A stretch of 64,000 nucleotides of DNA, taken from contig CAZPSH010000009.1 in the NCBI GenBank assembly GCA_964589625.1, positions 1-64,000 on the forward strand, written 5' to 3'. A program made the position numbers and the translations under genes. The DNA is from JBFLVU01 sp964589625 (GTDB lineage Bacteria > Acidobacteriota > UBA4820 > DSQY01). The number at the start of each line of letters is the position of its first letter. Within the stretch, counting starts at the first letter, position 1. The notes under the pieces were generated by a model. That model ran no database searches. It was not told where the DNA came from and saw nothing but the letters and a program-made list of their open reading frames with translations. Positions 34,549 to 45,928 of the stretch are shown here, piece by piece.

Positions 34549-35295
34549 TCACTCCATCACCCTATCGCCGCGTCCGCGGAGTTTCTTCCAGAGATCCCGC
34601 TCGAGGAAGCTCCCGGGCACGTTCGATTCCATCCTCCGGAAGAGGGGGGCGGGAACGGCGAAGGTAAGAATCCCCGGATCCAGGTGGGGGCGGGCCGAGA
34701 GGTCCATTCCCCCGAGGACGGCCCTGGGGGCTTTTCCCTTCGATTCCTGAAAGGGCAGGAGGCAGACGGACTGGCATCCGGAGGCGAAGGGAACCACGAC
34801 GGCGTCCCCTCCCGGCCGGTCGTAGTTGGCCAGGGTCGTGAGGGCCGCCACCTGGTCCGGATCGGCTAGAAAGACAACCACGCGCGGCCTTTCTCTCCTC
34901 CCGTCCACCTTCGACAGGGCTTTGAAAACCACGAAGGTCTCGGGGATGTCCGCCACGGGCAGTCCTTCCACGAACTTCCTCGCCAGTGCGGGGCTCTTGA
35001 TGAAGCGGAGCCCGTTGCCGCCCCCTTTTCCGCCCCCCGAGGACAGGAATCGCGCGATTTCACGGCCTTTGCCGTAGCCGTCCCCAAAGCAGAGACCCGT
35101 CCGACCCCCCACGCAACCTGTCGTGTTTCGGTCGAAGACGGCGGTGTACCCCCGGGCCGCGAAGGCGAGCATCTCCATCACGCACCCCCAGCGGCGCTCC
35201 TTGAACTGGGCCGCCCCCCTGGGCTTCGTGTTGGAAAACAGCACAGCCACCGGCTCGTAAGCGAAGTCGAGTTCCTGCGCGATTCGGCTCCTCAA
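34549..35295 (-). CDS. DUF169 family protein
   Basis: A 248-residue protein of the uncharacterised DUF169 family (COG2043). Typical features are the N-terminal EPVAVLF, conserved cysteines in WGCVMEM, TTGCVGG, GLCFGDG and ASGCQSVC, and the PxVVVFLADPDQ segment. The cysteine pattern suggests metal or Fe-S binding, but none has been shown that I know of. The start is TTG 35295, with GGAGG 7 bases upstream and no better ATG nearby. It is convergent with the ftsZ terminator region. Confidence 0.82.
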   Translation of the reverse strand: MRSRIAQELDFAYEPVAVLFSNTKPRGAAQFKERRWGCVMEMLAFAARGYTAVFDRNTTGCVGGRTGLCFGDGYGKGREIARFLSSGGGKGGGNGLRFIKSPALARKFVEGLPVADIPETFVVFKALSKVDGRRERPRVVVFLADPDQVAALTTLANYDRPGGDAVVVPFASGCQSVCLLPFQESKGKAPRAVLGGMDLSARPHLDPGILTFAVPAPLFRRMESNVPGSFLERDLWKKLRGRGDRVME

Positions 35296-35526
35296 GGCGA
35301 CCTCCGGAGAGCGATGTTCATGGTAATGCCATCACTCCGTCCTGCGCCAGGGAAGAGGGAGGCCCTCCGACGGGTTCTGTTCGTTGCCGGAAGCCTCGGT
35401 TTATTCATTGGATGGAGTTCTGGTATGGTGGCAGGTGTCGAGCCGTCGAAGGGGTGATCCGGAGGCCCCAGGTTCAGGGACGGGGAAGATGGACGGGGAC
35501 GCCAGCACCGCTGAACGGAAGATCCC

Positions 35527-38500
35527 GTGATCGGCCCCCCTTCGGAGGGAGGTCGCATCCTGAACCGAGCCTGGGCCGCTTTCGCGGTCGTCGTCGTCGG
35601 ACTGGACCTTGCCGTCTGGATCCTTGTCCAGGACCAGGGCCTACAGGGACGGCTGGCCCTCGTCCTCGAACTCGTTAAATCCATCGCCGTCACGGCCGTC
35701 ATGTTCTACGCGGCCTACCGGGTACGCCCCGGCCACCGCCTCCCGCACCCCGCCTGGACCGCCCTGGGGACCGCCTACCTGGCCTACACGGTCGGGGACT
35801 TCTTCACGTCCATCCTCGGAACGACCCTCACGACCCACGGGGGCGCCTCGGTCTTGATGAACGCCTTCTACCTCGCGTTCTTCCCCCTTTTCCTTCTCGG
35901 CGTTCTCTGGCTTCCCAAGGCCCCCCTGCGCCGCGTCGAACGGGGTCGACTCCTCCTGGACATGGGGATCGTCACCCTCGCGGCGGGCACGGTCCTCTGG
36001 ACCATCCTCATCGGCCCCTTCGCCGGCCGGCCGGAGGCCGCACCCGCGGCCCTGGTTCTGTCGCTCGCCTACCCCCTCGGCGACCTGGCACTGCTTTGGG
36101 CTGCCATGACCCTCCTCTTCCGCCACGGCGATCCGGCCACGGGCCGCGTCTTCCGGCTCCTGGCCCTGAGCGCCGCGATCCTCATCGTGACGGACACGGC
36201 GTACAGCTATGAGATCTTGGCCGGAGACCAGTCTCTGAGCGACTGGCTGAGTCTCGGGTACATCCTGAGCCACCTGACGGCGGGATTCGCCGCCGTACTG
36301 ATGGCCGGGAACCCCGAGGCCTCGGCCCGGCCCGACCAGGCCGAGGTCACCCGCCCGCCGCTCGTGGGCGCATCCCTCGTCCTCGCCTACGGCGGGCTGC
36401 TGGCGGCGTGGTTCGCCACCTACGCGACCCCCGTGGCCCGGCCTTCTCCGCTCGGTGCCCTGGCCGTCCTCGTCATGATCGGGCTGGCTTTCCTCCGGCA
36501 GGTGCTCGACATCCGCGAGATGAACCGTCTCAACCTTCGCCTGGAGGAGGCCAGGGCCGCACTCGAGGACAAGGTCGCCGACCGGACCTCCCAATTGGCC
36601 CGGACGAACCGCGAGCTGGCCGCCGAGGTGGACGAGCGGCGCCGGGCGGAAACGGCCCTTCAGGCCAGCGAGGAGCGCTTTCGGACGCTCGTCCAGAATT
36701 CCTCCGACATGATCACGGTGCACGACGCGGCGGGAAGGGTGCTCTTCGAGAGTCCGAGCGTGGCCCGCCTCCTGGGATTCGGGCCGGACGGGCTCCTGGG
36801 GCGGACACCGTTCGAATTCGTTCACCCGGACGACATCCCCATCGTCCGAGAGGCCTTCCAGCGGGTGTCGGACCGGACCAACACGGGTGTTCCCATGGTC
36901 TACCGCTTCCGCCATGCGGACGGCCACTACCTCCACGTGGAGACTCTTGGGAACAACCTTCTGGGGCACCCCGCCATCCGGGGAATCGTCCTCACCTCCC
37001 GCGACGTGACCGAGCGCACGAGGGCCGAGGAAGCCCTCCTCCGACGCGTCAAGGAGCTCACGGTCCTCAACTCCGTCGCCACCCTCGCGGCGGAGGCCAT
37101 GGACGAGGGAAAACTGCTCGCCGACGCCACGGAAGTCATCCGCGACGGGCTTTTTCCGGACAACTGCGGCGTGCTCCTCGTGGAGGCCTCGAGGGGGGTC
37201 CTCCTCCACGCGCCGTCCTACCACTCCCGGGACCCCCGGGTTCCCCTCCGTTCGGTCCCCCTGGGACGGGGAGTCACGGGGAAGGTGGCGGCGTCCGGTA
37301 CGCCGCGCCGGGTGGACGACACGATGAAGGACCCGGACTACATCGCCATGGACTCGGCCATGCGCTCCGAGATCTGCGCGCCGCTGCGTGTCGGGACGAG
37401 GATCCTCGGGGTGCTGGACGCCGAGAGCGCCCAACCGGGCGCCTTCAGCGAACGGGATCTGGAGACCCTCTCCACCCTGGCTGGCCTCCTGGCTACGGCC
37501 CTCGGGCGGTTAAGGGCGGCGTCCGAGGTTCGGGAAAGCGAGGACCGCTTCCGCCGCCTCTCCGAGGCCACCTTCGAGGGCGTCTGCGTTAGCGAAAAGG
37601 GTCGGCTCTTGGACGCGAACCAGCGCATGGCGGACATGCTGGGGTACAGCCTCCCGGAGGTCGTCGGGAAGGACATCCTTGAATTCATCGCCCCCGAGCA
37701 CCGGTCCATCGCGGCGGCGTACCTGGAGGGCTTCTCCGAGGGCCCCGCGGAGTTTCTGTCCCTCCGGCGGGACGGGAGCACCTTCCCGGTGGAGTGCCGG
37801 GCCCGGCCCCTGCCCTACCAGGGGCGGACGGTCCGGGTCACGGCGCTGCGGGACATCACGCGGAGGAAGCAGTCGGAGGCCAGAATCCAGCTCCAGCTTC
37901 GCCGGCTCTCCGCCCTCCGCTCCATCGACGCCGCCATCTCATCCAACCTGGACCTGCGCTCCACCCTCCACCTCTTCCTCGATCACACGATCTCCCAGCT
38001 GGAGGTGGACGCGGCGGCGGTCCTCCTTCTCAACCCTTCGACCCGGACCCTCGAATTCGCCGCCTCCAGGGGATTCCGAACCGAGGCCCTCCGCCACAGC
38101 CACATCCCCCTCGGGGAGTGCTTCGCGGGGCGCGCCGCCATCGAGCGGAAGCCCATCCATGTCAGCGACCTCAAGGCGGCCCCCGAGAGCCTCGCGCGTT
38201 CCCCCCTGCTCCTCTCCGAAGAGTTCCGGGGCTATTTCGCCGTACCCCTGATCGCCCGGGGCCAGGTGAAGGGCGTCCTGGAGGTGTTCCACCGGACCTA
38301 TCTGTCCCCGGACCGCGAGTGGCACGAGTTCCTGGAGACCCTCGCCGGCCAGGCGGCCATCGCGGTGGAGAACATGAGCCTCTTCGAGGGCCTCCAGAAG
38401 TCCAACCTGGAGCTGTCCCTCGCGTACGACACGACGCTGGAGGGATGGTCCAAGGCCCTGGAACTGCGCGACCAGGAGACCCAAGGGCACACGCGGCGGG

Positions 38501-38991
38501 TGGCTGAGATGACGCTCAACCTCGCGCGGGCCCTGGGCGTCCCGGAGGCGGATCTGCCCCACGTGAGGCGCGGCGCCCTGCTCCACGACATCGGAAAGAT
38601 GGGCATCCCCGACGGCATTCTCCTGAAGCCGGCCCCCCTCACCGATCCCGAGTGGGAGATCATGAAACGCCACGTGACGTATGCCCAGGAACTTCTACAC
38701 CCCATCGAGTTCCTGCGGCCCGCTCTCGACATTCCCTACGGACACCACGAGCGCTGGGACGGAGGGGGATACCCCCGAGGGCTCAAGGGGGAGGAGATCC
38801 CGCTGCCGGCACGGATCTTCGCCGTCGTGGACGCCTGGGACGCCCTCACGTCGGACCGGCCCTACCGGAAGGCCTGGACGCCGGAGAGGGTCCGCGCCTA
38901 CCTCCGCGAGGAATCGGGCGTCCGATTCGATCCCCGAATCGTGGAGGTCTTCCTGAAAATGGAGGGGGAGGTCCCCGGAACAGCCGACTGA
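35527..38991 (+). CDS. Multidomain membrane sensor with PAS, GAF and HD-GYP domains (probable c-di-GMP phosphodiesterase)
   Basis: A 1154-residue signalling protein. Residues about 10-310 form a multi-pass membrane region of unknown sensing type. A coiled coil (about 325-370) leads to PAS (376-505), GAF (511-660), PAS (668-785), GAF (794-957) and a C-terminal HD-GYP domain (965-1150). The HD-GYP has its full metal and signature residues: HTRRVAEM, LLHDIGKMGIPD (about 1018), GHHERWDGGGYPRGLKG (about 1072) and DAWDALTSDRPYR. It should therefore hydrolyse cyclic di-GMP. GTG 35527 is weakly supported (GGAAGA upstream). A weak promoter may lie at 35401-35429. It converges with bipA, 10 bases away. 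Confidence 0.93.
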   Translation: MIGPPSEGGRILNRAWAAFAVVVVGLDLAVWILVQDQGLQGRLALVLELVKSIAVTAVMFYAAYRVRPGHRLPHPAWTALGTAYLAYTVGDFFTSILGTTLTTHGGASVLMNAFYLAFFPLFLLGVLWLPKAPLRRVERGRLLLDMGIVTLAAGTVLWTILIGPFAGRPEAAPAALVLSLAYPLGDLALLWAAMTLLFRHGDPATGRVFRLLALSAAILIVTDTAYSYEILAGDQSLSDWLSLGYILSHLTAGFAAVLMAGNPEASARPDQAEVTRPPLVGASLVLAYGGLLAAWFATYATPVARPSPLGALAVLVMIGLAFLRQVLDIREMNRLNLRLEEARAALEDKVADRTSQLARTNRELAAEVDERRRAETALQASEERFRTLVQNSSDMITVHDAAGRVLFESPSVARLLGFGPDGLLGRTPFEFVHPDDIPIVREAFQRVSDRTNTGVPMVYRFRHADGHYLHVETLGNNLLGHPAIRGIVLTSRDVTERTRAEEALLRRVKELTVLNSVATLAAEAMDEGKLLADATEVIRDGLFPDNCGVLLVEASRGVLLHAPSYHSRDPRVPLRSVPLGRGVTGKVAASGTPRRVDDTMKDPDYIAMDSAMRSEICAPLRVGTRILGVLDAESAQPGAFSERDLETLSTLAGLLATALGRLRAASEVRESEDRFRRLSEATFEGVCVSEKGRLLDANQRMADMLGYSLPEVVGKDILEFIAPEHRSIAAAYLEGFSEGPAEFLSLRRDGSTFPVECRARPLPYQGRTVRVTALRDITRRKQSEARIQLQLRRLSALRSIDAAISSNLDLRSTLHLFLDHTISQLEVDAAAVLLLNPSTRTLEFAASRGFRTEALRHSHIPLGECFAGRAAIERKPIHVSDLKAAPESLARSPLLLSEEFRGYFAVPLIARGQVKGVLEVFHRTYLSPDREWHEFLETLAGQAAIAVENMSLFEGLQKSNLELSLAYDTTLEGWSKALELRDQETQGHTRRVAEMTLNLARALGVPEADLPHVRRGALLHDIGKMGIPDGILLKPAPLTDPEWEIMKRHVTYAQELLHPIEFLRPALDIPYGHHERWDGGGYPRGLKGEEIPLPARIFAVVDAWDALTSDRPYRKAWTPERVRAYLREESGVRFDPRIVEVFLKMEGEVPGTAD

Positions 38992-39001
38992 GGCGCCCGA
39001 G

Positions 39002-40813
<1,812 letters not shown>

Positions 40814-41018
40814 GCGTGCCTCCAATGCCCGGACCGGCGGGCGGCGTCCTCGGCGATTGGGTGGGGCCGGGCCCGGGGCCCTGGAGAGAGGGTGCCCACC
40901 TCCGTGGAGGAGAGGGGGATTCTAACGCATACTGCCGTCATTTTCAAGGAGATGAAAGGACATCCTCGGCGCCGCCGGCAGGGTCCCGCTCGGACCGAGA
41001 TTGTCCGGAACCTTCCGA

Positions 41019-41624
41019 TCAGTCGTTCCGACCGGACAGGAGGGCCCGGATCTCCGCGAGAGAGGCCTCGATCCGGTCCAGTCGGTCCCGGATCTCCTGG
41101 AACTGCCTGCCGAAGACCTCCATCTCTTCGATCTCGCGGATGAGCTCGGGAAAGAGCCCCGATTCGGCGCCCTCCCCTCCTCCGGACTCGGGCGACTCCT
41201 CGGGGTAGAAGCGCTTCAGAGCCTCTTCCAGACTCGACTGGGGTGCGACCATGGGCACCACCGACAGGCCCGTGACCTTCTCGAGGTTCTCTATGGTGTC
41301 CAGGTCCATGGGATCCGCCAGGGCCACGTGCAGGCGCGCCCCGTCGGATTTGATCGGCAGGGCGTGGTAGCGGAGCGCGAGCCCCCTGGGGACGAGGGCA
41401 AGGACCGAGGGGGCGATCTCCAGATTTCCGAAGGAGACGCAGGGCATGTTGAGCTGGCGGGAGAGGAAGGCCGTAAGCACGTTCTCGTCGATGAAGTGGA
41501 GTTGGATGAGGGTGGATCCGAAGCGGGTGCCCCTGAGCTTCTGCTCCTCGAGGGCAATCTGGAGCTGGACTTCGTCGATGAGGTTGGCCTCCAGAAGGAG
41601 GTCCCCCAGTTTGGGACGTCCCAT
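41019..41624 (-). CDS. Stand-alone MshEN/GspE N-terminal domain protein
   Basis: A 201-residue protein made of the N-terminal domain of type II secretion/type IV pilus ATPases without the ATPase. Two tandem MshEN-like motifs are visible: KLGDLLLEANLIDEVQLQ with a Q six residues on, and RFGSTLIQLHFIDENVLT with a Q six residues on. Each follows the published cyclic di-GMP-binding pattern of MshEN except for two substitutions. An acidic linker and a C-terminal coiled coil (about 150-198) follow. ATG 41624 has a perfect AAGGAGG. No secretion ATPase genes are adjacent, so it may be a free c-di-GMP receptor or a polar-localisation factor. Confidence 0.8.
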   Translation of the reverse strand: MGRPKLGDLLLEANLIDEVQLQIALEEQKLRGTRFGSTLIQLHFIDENVLTAFLSRQLNMPCVSFGNLEIAPSVLALVPRGLALRYHALPIKSDGARLHVALADPMDLDTIENLEKVTGLSVVPMVAPQSSLEEALKRFYPEESPESGGGEGAESGLFPELIREIEEMEVFGRQFQEIRDRLDRIEASLAEIRALLSGRND

Positions 41625-41709
41625 GTGGATTCGCCTCCTTATGGCGTACAGTACACCCGGAGCCTCCTGGGCGGCAAGGTGCGGGGGGTTGGCTTGGAGG
41701 GAGAGGGCC

Positions 41710-42033
41710 ATGGGACGAGAGTCGATTCTCGCCATCCTGGCCGCGGCGTGGACGTGGGGCGGCGCCCTCCTCTGGGGCCAATCCTCGGCCGGGGACTTCT
41801 CCGCCGTGGACGCCCACGCCCTGAAGACCCCCGTCGAGGCCGAGCGCTCGGTAGAATCCCTGGCGGCCTACCTCACCGGCCCCCGGAGCCCCGCCCATAA
41901 GGAGAAAGAGAAGGCGAGGGCCCTTTTCCGGTGGATCGCGAACCGGATCTCCTACGCCGAACCGGATGGAGCCGCCGAGGCCGCCCCCGCCCTCAACCCA
42001 ATGACAAGAGGGCTTGCTCCACCTCGTCGATGA
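41710..42033 (+). pseudogene. Truncated transglutaminase-like protein (N-terminal remnant)
   Basis: The 107-codon frame has a GGAGGGAGAGGG ribosome site, a signal-peptide-like start (ILAILAAAWTWGGALLW) and then ESLAAYLTGPRSPAHKEKEK with RALFRWIANRISYAEP, which matches the beginning of transglutaminase-like domains. The catalytic Cys, His and Asp region is missing: homology stops near 41985, where the 3' end of ispH (opposite strand) begins. The last dozen codons are antisense to ispH. Most likely the 3' part was lost by deletion or rearrangement. It could be a short secreted protein, but nothing supports that. Confidence 0.65.
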
Positions 42034-42838
42034 CGTAGTCCGGCGTGGAGGCGCCAGCCGTGAGCCCTACGACGGAGAACCCGGCCAGCCAAGCGGGATC
42101 GAGGTCTTCCTTCCCCTGGACCAGGACGGAGGGCTTGATGCGGGAGCAAATTTCGAACAGGTGCCGCGTGTTGGCCGACTGCTTTCCGCCGATCACGACC
42201 ACTGCCCCGACCGAGGGGTCCTTCGCGAGCTCACGGGCGGCGTCCTGGTTCTGCTTCGTGGCGTAGCAGATGGTGTCGGCCCGGCGCGTGTTGGGGTTTC
42301 GGGACTCGATGTGGGTCACCACGTCTTCGAAATCCTCGGCGTTGAGGGTGGTCTGGTACAGAATCCGGAGGGACGGGTAGGCCTCCCAGGAGATCTCCCG
42401 CGCCTGCTCCAGGCTCTGGACGATGTGGTAGGTAGAGGGGTCCAGGTCGCGAGTGTATCCCACCACCTCCCGGTGCCGGGGGTCTCCCACGAACACGAGG
42501 TGGGCGCCAACCTCGAGGGCCCTGCGCGCCTCCCTGTGGATGTCGTAAACGAATTTGCAGGTCGTGTCGAGGATCTCCAGCCCCAGGGTGCGGGCCCGTT
42601 CGTGGTAGGAGGGCGGTACGCCGTGGGCTGAGAAGACCACGACGGGCTCCCGGACTTCCTCGAGGTTATGGACCGTCTTGACGCCCAGCTTCTCCAGGTC
42701 CTCCACCACGCGCTCGTTGTGGACCACCTGGCCCAGGATGGCCCCCCGGCCTCCCTGGGCGGCGAACCGGCGGACCTTCAGGTCCGCCACCCGGACGCCG
42801 GAACAGAAGCCGTACTTCTTTGCCCGAATGACCTTCAT
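41993..42838 (-). CDS. ispH: 4-hydroxy-3-methylbut-2-enyl diphosphate reductase
   Basis: Last step of the MEP isoprenoid pathway; a [4Fe-4S] enzyme. The 281-residue protein has the three cluster cysteines in KKYGFCSGV, LDTTCKFVYD and ADTICYATKQNQ, plus the active-site SAHGVPP and the GGKQSANTRHL motif. The Cys after DTT is usually followed by Pro, here Lys. ATG 42838 has GGAGGAGG directly upstream; the longer open frame is ignored. ispD and ispF are also in the window. Confidence 0.95.
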   Translation of the reverse strand: MKVIRAKKYGFCSGVRVADLKVRRFAAQGGRGAILGQVVHNERVVEDLEKLGVKTVHNLEEVREPVVVFSAHGVPPSYHERARTLGLEILDTTCKFVYDIHREARRALEVGAHLVFVGDPRHREVVGYTRDLDPSTYHIVQSLEQAREISWEAYPSLRILYQTTLNAEDFEDVVTHIESRNPNTRRADTICYATKQNQDAARELAKDPSVGAVVVIGGKQSANTRHLFEICSRIKPSVLVQGKEDLDPAWLAGFSVVGLTAGASTPDYVIDEVEQALLSLG

Positions 42839-43022
42839 GGCCTCCTCCAACGGCAGGGAGCGGCCGGACATTCCGTCCCTCCGCATCGGCAGTATAGGAC
42901 ATATGCCGGCGGGGAATAGCCCCGGGCCGAAAGGGGCCGGCTTCCCCGCTCCTGCCTCCCGTTGCGATGACGCCCGTTGCATCTTCGCCGGTACGGGTCT
43001 AGGCTCTTCCTGCGGGGACGGC

Positions 43023-43400
43023 ATGAAGCGGATCTTGATCGTGGACGACCATCGGGCCTTTGTGGACCACTGGAAGGCTTTCCTGGAGGATCGCTACCCG
43101 GGCCGGGTGGCGGTGGAGACCCAGACCGACCCCATGTACGCCGTCCGCTCCTTCGGCCCCCACCTCCACCTGCTCATGCTGGACCTGGAGATGCCCGTCT
43201 TGGACGGCCGGAAACTGCTCGACGTGGCCGCCGCCCAAGGGGTGGACAGGCGGCGCGTGGTGATCACCAGCGCCTGGGACGCAGAGCGCCTTCACGCGCT
43301 CTTTCCCAAGGGCTCCTGCCTGGCCGTGATCAACAAGGATGAGCCGCGGCAGCAGGCCGCCTTCCTCATGATTCTCGACTCGGTGATGAAGAGGCCCTGA
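43023..43400 (+). CDS. Single-domain response regulator (CheY-like receiver)
   Basis: A 125-residue receiver with acidic pocket D8/D9 (LIVDDH), phospho-acceptor D54 (LMLDLEMP), the switch T82/S83 (VITSAW) and K105 (INKDE), all intact. No output domain. No histidine kinase is adjacent, so its partner is unknown. GGGGACGGC precedes the ATG. It is divergent from ispH and lies about 110 bases before the tolC-like gene. Confidence 0.88.
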   Translation: MKRILIVDDHRAFVDHWKAFLEDRYPGRVAVETQTDPMYAVRSFGPHLHLLMLDLEMPVLDGRKLLDVAAAQGVDRRRVVITSAWDAERLHALFPKGSCLAVINKDEPRQQAAFLMILDSVMKRP

Positions 43401-43510
43401 GACTGTGGAAGACACAGGCCGCCGGGAGGCCGCCGTTTCCCGCCGGGGCGGGCTCCCGTAAACTTCCAGAAGGACGAAGACGTATGTCTCCTCTTGGAAC
43501 GGAGGATGGA

Positions 43511-45082
43511 ATGAAAACGCACCGGTCCGGCTGGTTTCTCTGCGTCCTCGCCATGGCGGCTCTCGGGACGGGCGCGGCGGTCCGGGCTCAGGAGGGGGAG
43601 GGGACCCTGTCCCTCTCGCTCCAGGATGCCCTGAAGATCGCACTGGAAAAGAACTTCGACGTGCGCGTCCAGGAGGTCAACCGGGACCAGGCCCAGGCCG
43701 CTCTCAAGGGCGCCTACGGCCTCTACGACCCCAACCTCTCCTTCGACTGGTCCACCGGGGTCAACCGCCAGCCCACCTCCAGCGTCCTGCAGGCGGGGGG
43801 ATCCGCAATCCTCTACATGAGCCGGCAGGACCAGTACAACCTGGGGCTCTCCCAGTTCGCTCCCTGGGGCCAGACCTTCACGCTCCAGTGGGACAACTAC
43901 AAGTCCCGCACGAACTCCCTGTATTCCATTCTGAACCCCACCTACGGAAGCTCGGCGGCTCTCGGGACGACCGTGCCTCTCCTGAAGGGATTCGGGAAGC
44001 AGGTCGCCAGCCGCTCGGTCCTCCAGGCCAAGATCGACCGCACGGTGGCGGATGCCCAATTCGAGGCGGGCATTCGCGACACCCTCGTCCAGGTGGAGCG
44101 GGACTACTGGAACCTCGTCTACGCCATCCGAGACTTGGAGGTGCGCCGGCGATCCCTCGACCTGGCCAAGAAGTTCCAGGAGGAGACGCGGAAGAAGATC
44201 GAAGTGGGCGTCCTGGCCCCCATCGAGCAGGTAGCCGCGGACGCCCAGGTGGCCACGCGCGAGCAGGAGATCATCGCCTCCCAGCAGGCCGTGGGCGACT
44301 CCGCGGACATCCTGAAGCTGGCCCTGGGCATCACCCAGGACAGCCCCGAGTGGCTTCAGGAGATCCTCCCCACCGATGAGGCCGTCGTCACCGGCGGAGA
44401 GTACGTGGAGAAGGACCTTCTCGCGCAAGCCCTGGAGACGCGGCCCGAATTGGCCGCCGCCAGGGAGAAGGTGGAGCGCGCGAAACTCGACACGCGGTGG
44501 TCCAAGAATCAGACGCTTCCCAGTCTCGACCTCTCGGCTGGCCTCACCTACAACGGCATCTCCGGATACTACGTAAACCCGCTTACGGGCCAGGTGAGCG
44601 ACCTGACCTTCCCCGACGCGTGGGAGCAAGTCACGGGCCTCGACTACAAGTCGTACTACGTGGCCCTGGCCTTCAAGATCCCCCTGGGCAACCGGGCCGC
44701 CCGCTACCAGTTCCAGCAGTTCCGGCTGGCCCAGACGGCCCAGGAGATCGCGCTGCAAAAGCAGACCCTCACGATCGCCAACGAGGTGCGCTCGAGCTTG
44801 CGGGGCCTCGAGGCCGCACGAAAGCGCGTGGCCGCCGCCCGGCTCACCCTTCGCCTTCAGGAGGAGAAGCTCGACGCCGAGCGCAAGAAGTACGACAACG
44901 GCCTGTCTACGGCCTTCAACGTGCTGTCCTATCAGAACGACCTGGCCGCGGCGGAATCCGGTCTCCTGAGGGCGATCCTCGACGCCAAGCTGGCCATGTC
45001 CGCGCTGGACCGGGCCGTGGGCGTGTATTTCGAAACCCACGACATCGAAATCAAATGGTCCCCGAGGCCCCCGATCGCTTGA
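43511..45082 (+). CDS. TolC family outer-membrane efflux channel protein
   Basis: Outer-membrane/periplasmic tunnel of a tripartite exporter, 523 residues. A signal peptide (ATG 43511 after GGAGG; cleavage near AAVRAQ) is followed by two OEP repeats: LSLQDALKIALEKNFDV with a long coiled coil, and a second beginning KDLLAQALETRPELAAAREK. Trp/Tyr-rich beta-strand segments fit the outer-membrane barrel. It heads an operon with a YIP1-family protein, a MacA-like adaptor and a MacB-type ABC transporter, which supplies the inner-membrane parts of the same exporter. Confidence 0.92.
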   Translation: MKTHRSGWFLCVLAMAALGTGAAVRAQEGEGTLSLSLQDALKIALEKNFDVRVQEVNRDQAQAALKGAYGLYDPNLSFDWSTGVNRQPTSSVLQAGGSAILYMSRQDQYNLGLSQFAPWGQTFTLQWDNYKSRTNSLYSILNPTYGSSAALGTTVPLLKGFGKQVASRSVLQAKIDRTVADAQFEAGIRDTLVQVERDYWNLVYAIRDLEVRRRSLDLAKKFQEETRKKIEVGVLAPIEQVAADAQVATREQEIIASQQAVGDSADILKLALGITQDSPEWLQEILPTDEAVVTGGEYVEKDLLAQALETRPELAAAREKVERAKLDTRWSKNQTLPSLDLSAGLTYNGISGYYVNPLTGQVSDLTFPDAWEQVTGLDYKSYYVALAFKIPLGNRAARYQFQQFRLAQTAQEIALQKQTLTIANEVRSSLRGLEAARKRVAAARLTLRLQEEKLDAERKKYDNGLSTAFNVLSYQNDLAAAESGLLRAILDAKLAMSALDRAVGVYFETHDIEIKWSPRPPIA

Positions 45083-45127
45083 TCGCCTGATCACCCGGTC
45101 GCCTGCCTCTCGGAAGGGGAGGGAGTC

Positions 45128-45919
45128 ATGGACGAGAACAATCGGAACGCTGGAGAGGACCGCCCCGAGGCCGTTCCCGTGGAGGCCCAGGCTCCGGCCG
45201 CGGCAACCCCGGAACCCATTTCCGCCGTGGAGGCCGTCGCGGGCACGTTTCTTTCACCCGGGGCGACTTTCAAGCGGCTCGTGGAGCGCCACTGGACCTT
45301 CGTGGTGATCCCGCTGGTTCTCATCATGATCTTTAATGTGGTGAGCGTGGTCTTGATGCGGAACCGGGTGGACATGAAGCAACTCGTGCGTGACCAGATC
45401 CGCCAGAGCCGCTTCGCCGACCAGCTCAGCGACGCGCAGATCGAGGAGGCCGCCGAGCGCGAGGCTTCCCGTCCCGCAGCGGTCACCGCCGTTTTCGCCT
45501 GCCTCTTTCTCGTGGTGACGGTGCTCTTCCTGGCGGCGCTCTTCTGGCTGGTGCTCCTGGCCTTCGGCTTCGACATCAACTTCAAGAGGAGCCTCCTGGC
45601 GGTGGGCTTTGCCATGCTCCCCATGGTGGTCGGCGCCGTCCTCTTCGTGGTGATCCTCTTCATCAAGGATCCCAACTCCATCGACATCCAGAACGCCGTG
45701 GCCACGAATCCGGCGGCCTTCCTCGACCGCGAGGCCACTGCCAAGCCCCTGTACGTGCTCCTCCAGTCCCTGGACCTCTTCAAGGCCTGGATGATCTTCC
45801 TCCTCTCCGTGGGTCTGGCCGCCGCCGCCCGCTGCCGCGTGGCGCCCGCCGCCACCGCCGTGGTGGTGCTCTACCTCGTCTGGATCGGCGTCCGCATGGC
45901 GCTCGCCGCGATTTTCTAG
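45128..45919 (+). CDS. YIP1 family membrane protein
   Basis: A 263-residue inner-membrane protein with an N-terminal Pro/Ala-rich cytoplasmic tail and about five membrane helices; the EAVAGTFLSPGATFKRLVE start is typical of the bacterial YIP1 family. It is placed between the TolC channel and the adaptor gene, 45 bases after the first and about 10 before the second. A role in the exporter is suggested only by position. Function of bacterial YIP1 proteins is unknown. Confidence 0.8.
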   Translation: MDENNRNAGEDRPEAVPVEAQAPAAATPEPISAVEAVAGTFLSPGATFKRLVERHWTFVVIPLVLIMIFNVVSVVLMRNRVDMKQLVRDQIRQSRFADQLSDAQIEEAAEREASRPAAVTAVFACLFLVVTVLFLAALFWLVLLAFGFDINFKRSLLAVGFAMLPMVVGAVLFVVILFIKDPNSIDIQNAVATNPAAFLDREATAKPLYVLLQSLDLFKAWMIFLLSVGLAAAARCRVAPAATAVVVLYLVWIGVRMALAAIF

Positions 45920-45928
45920 GTGCCCGCG

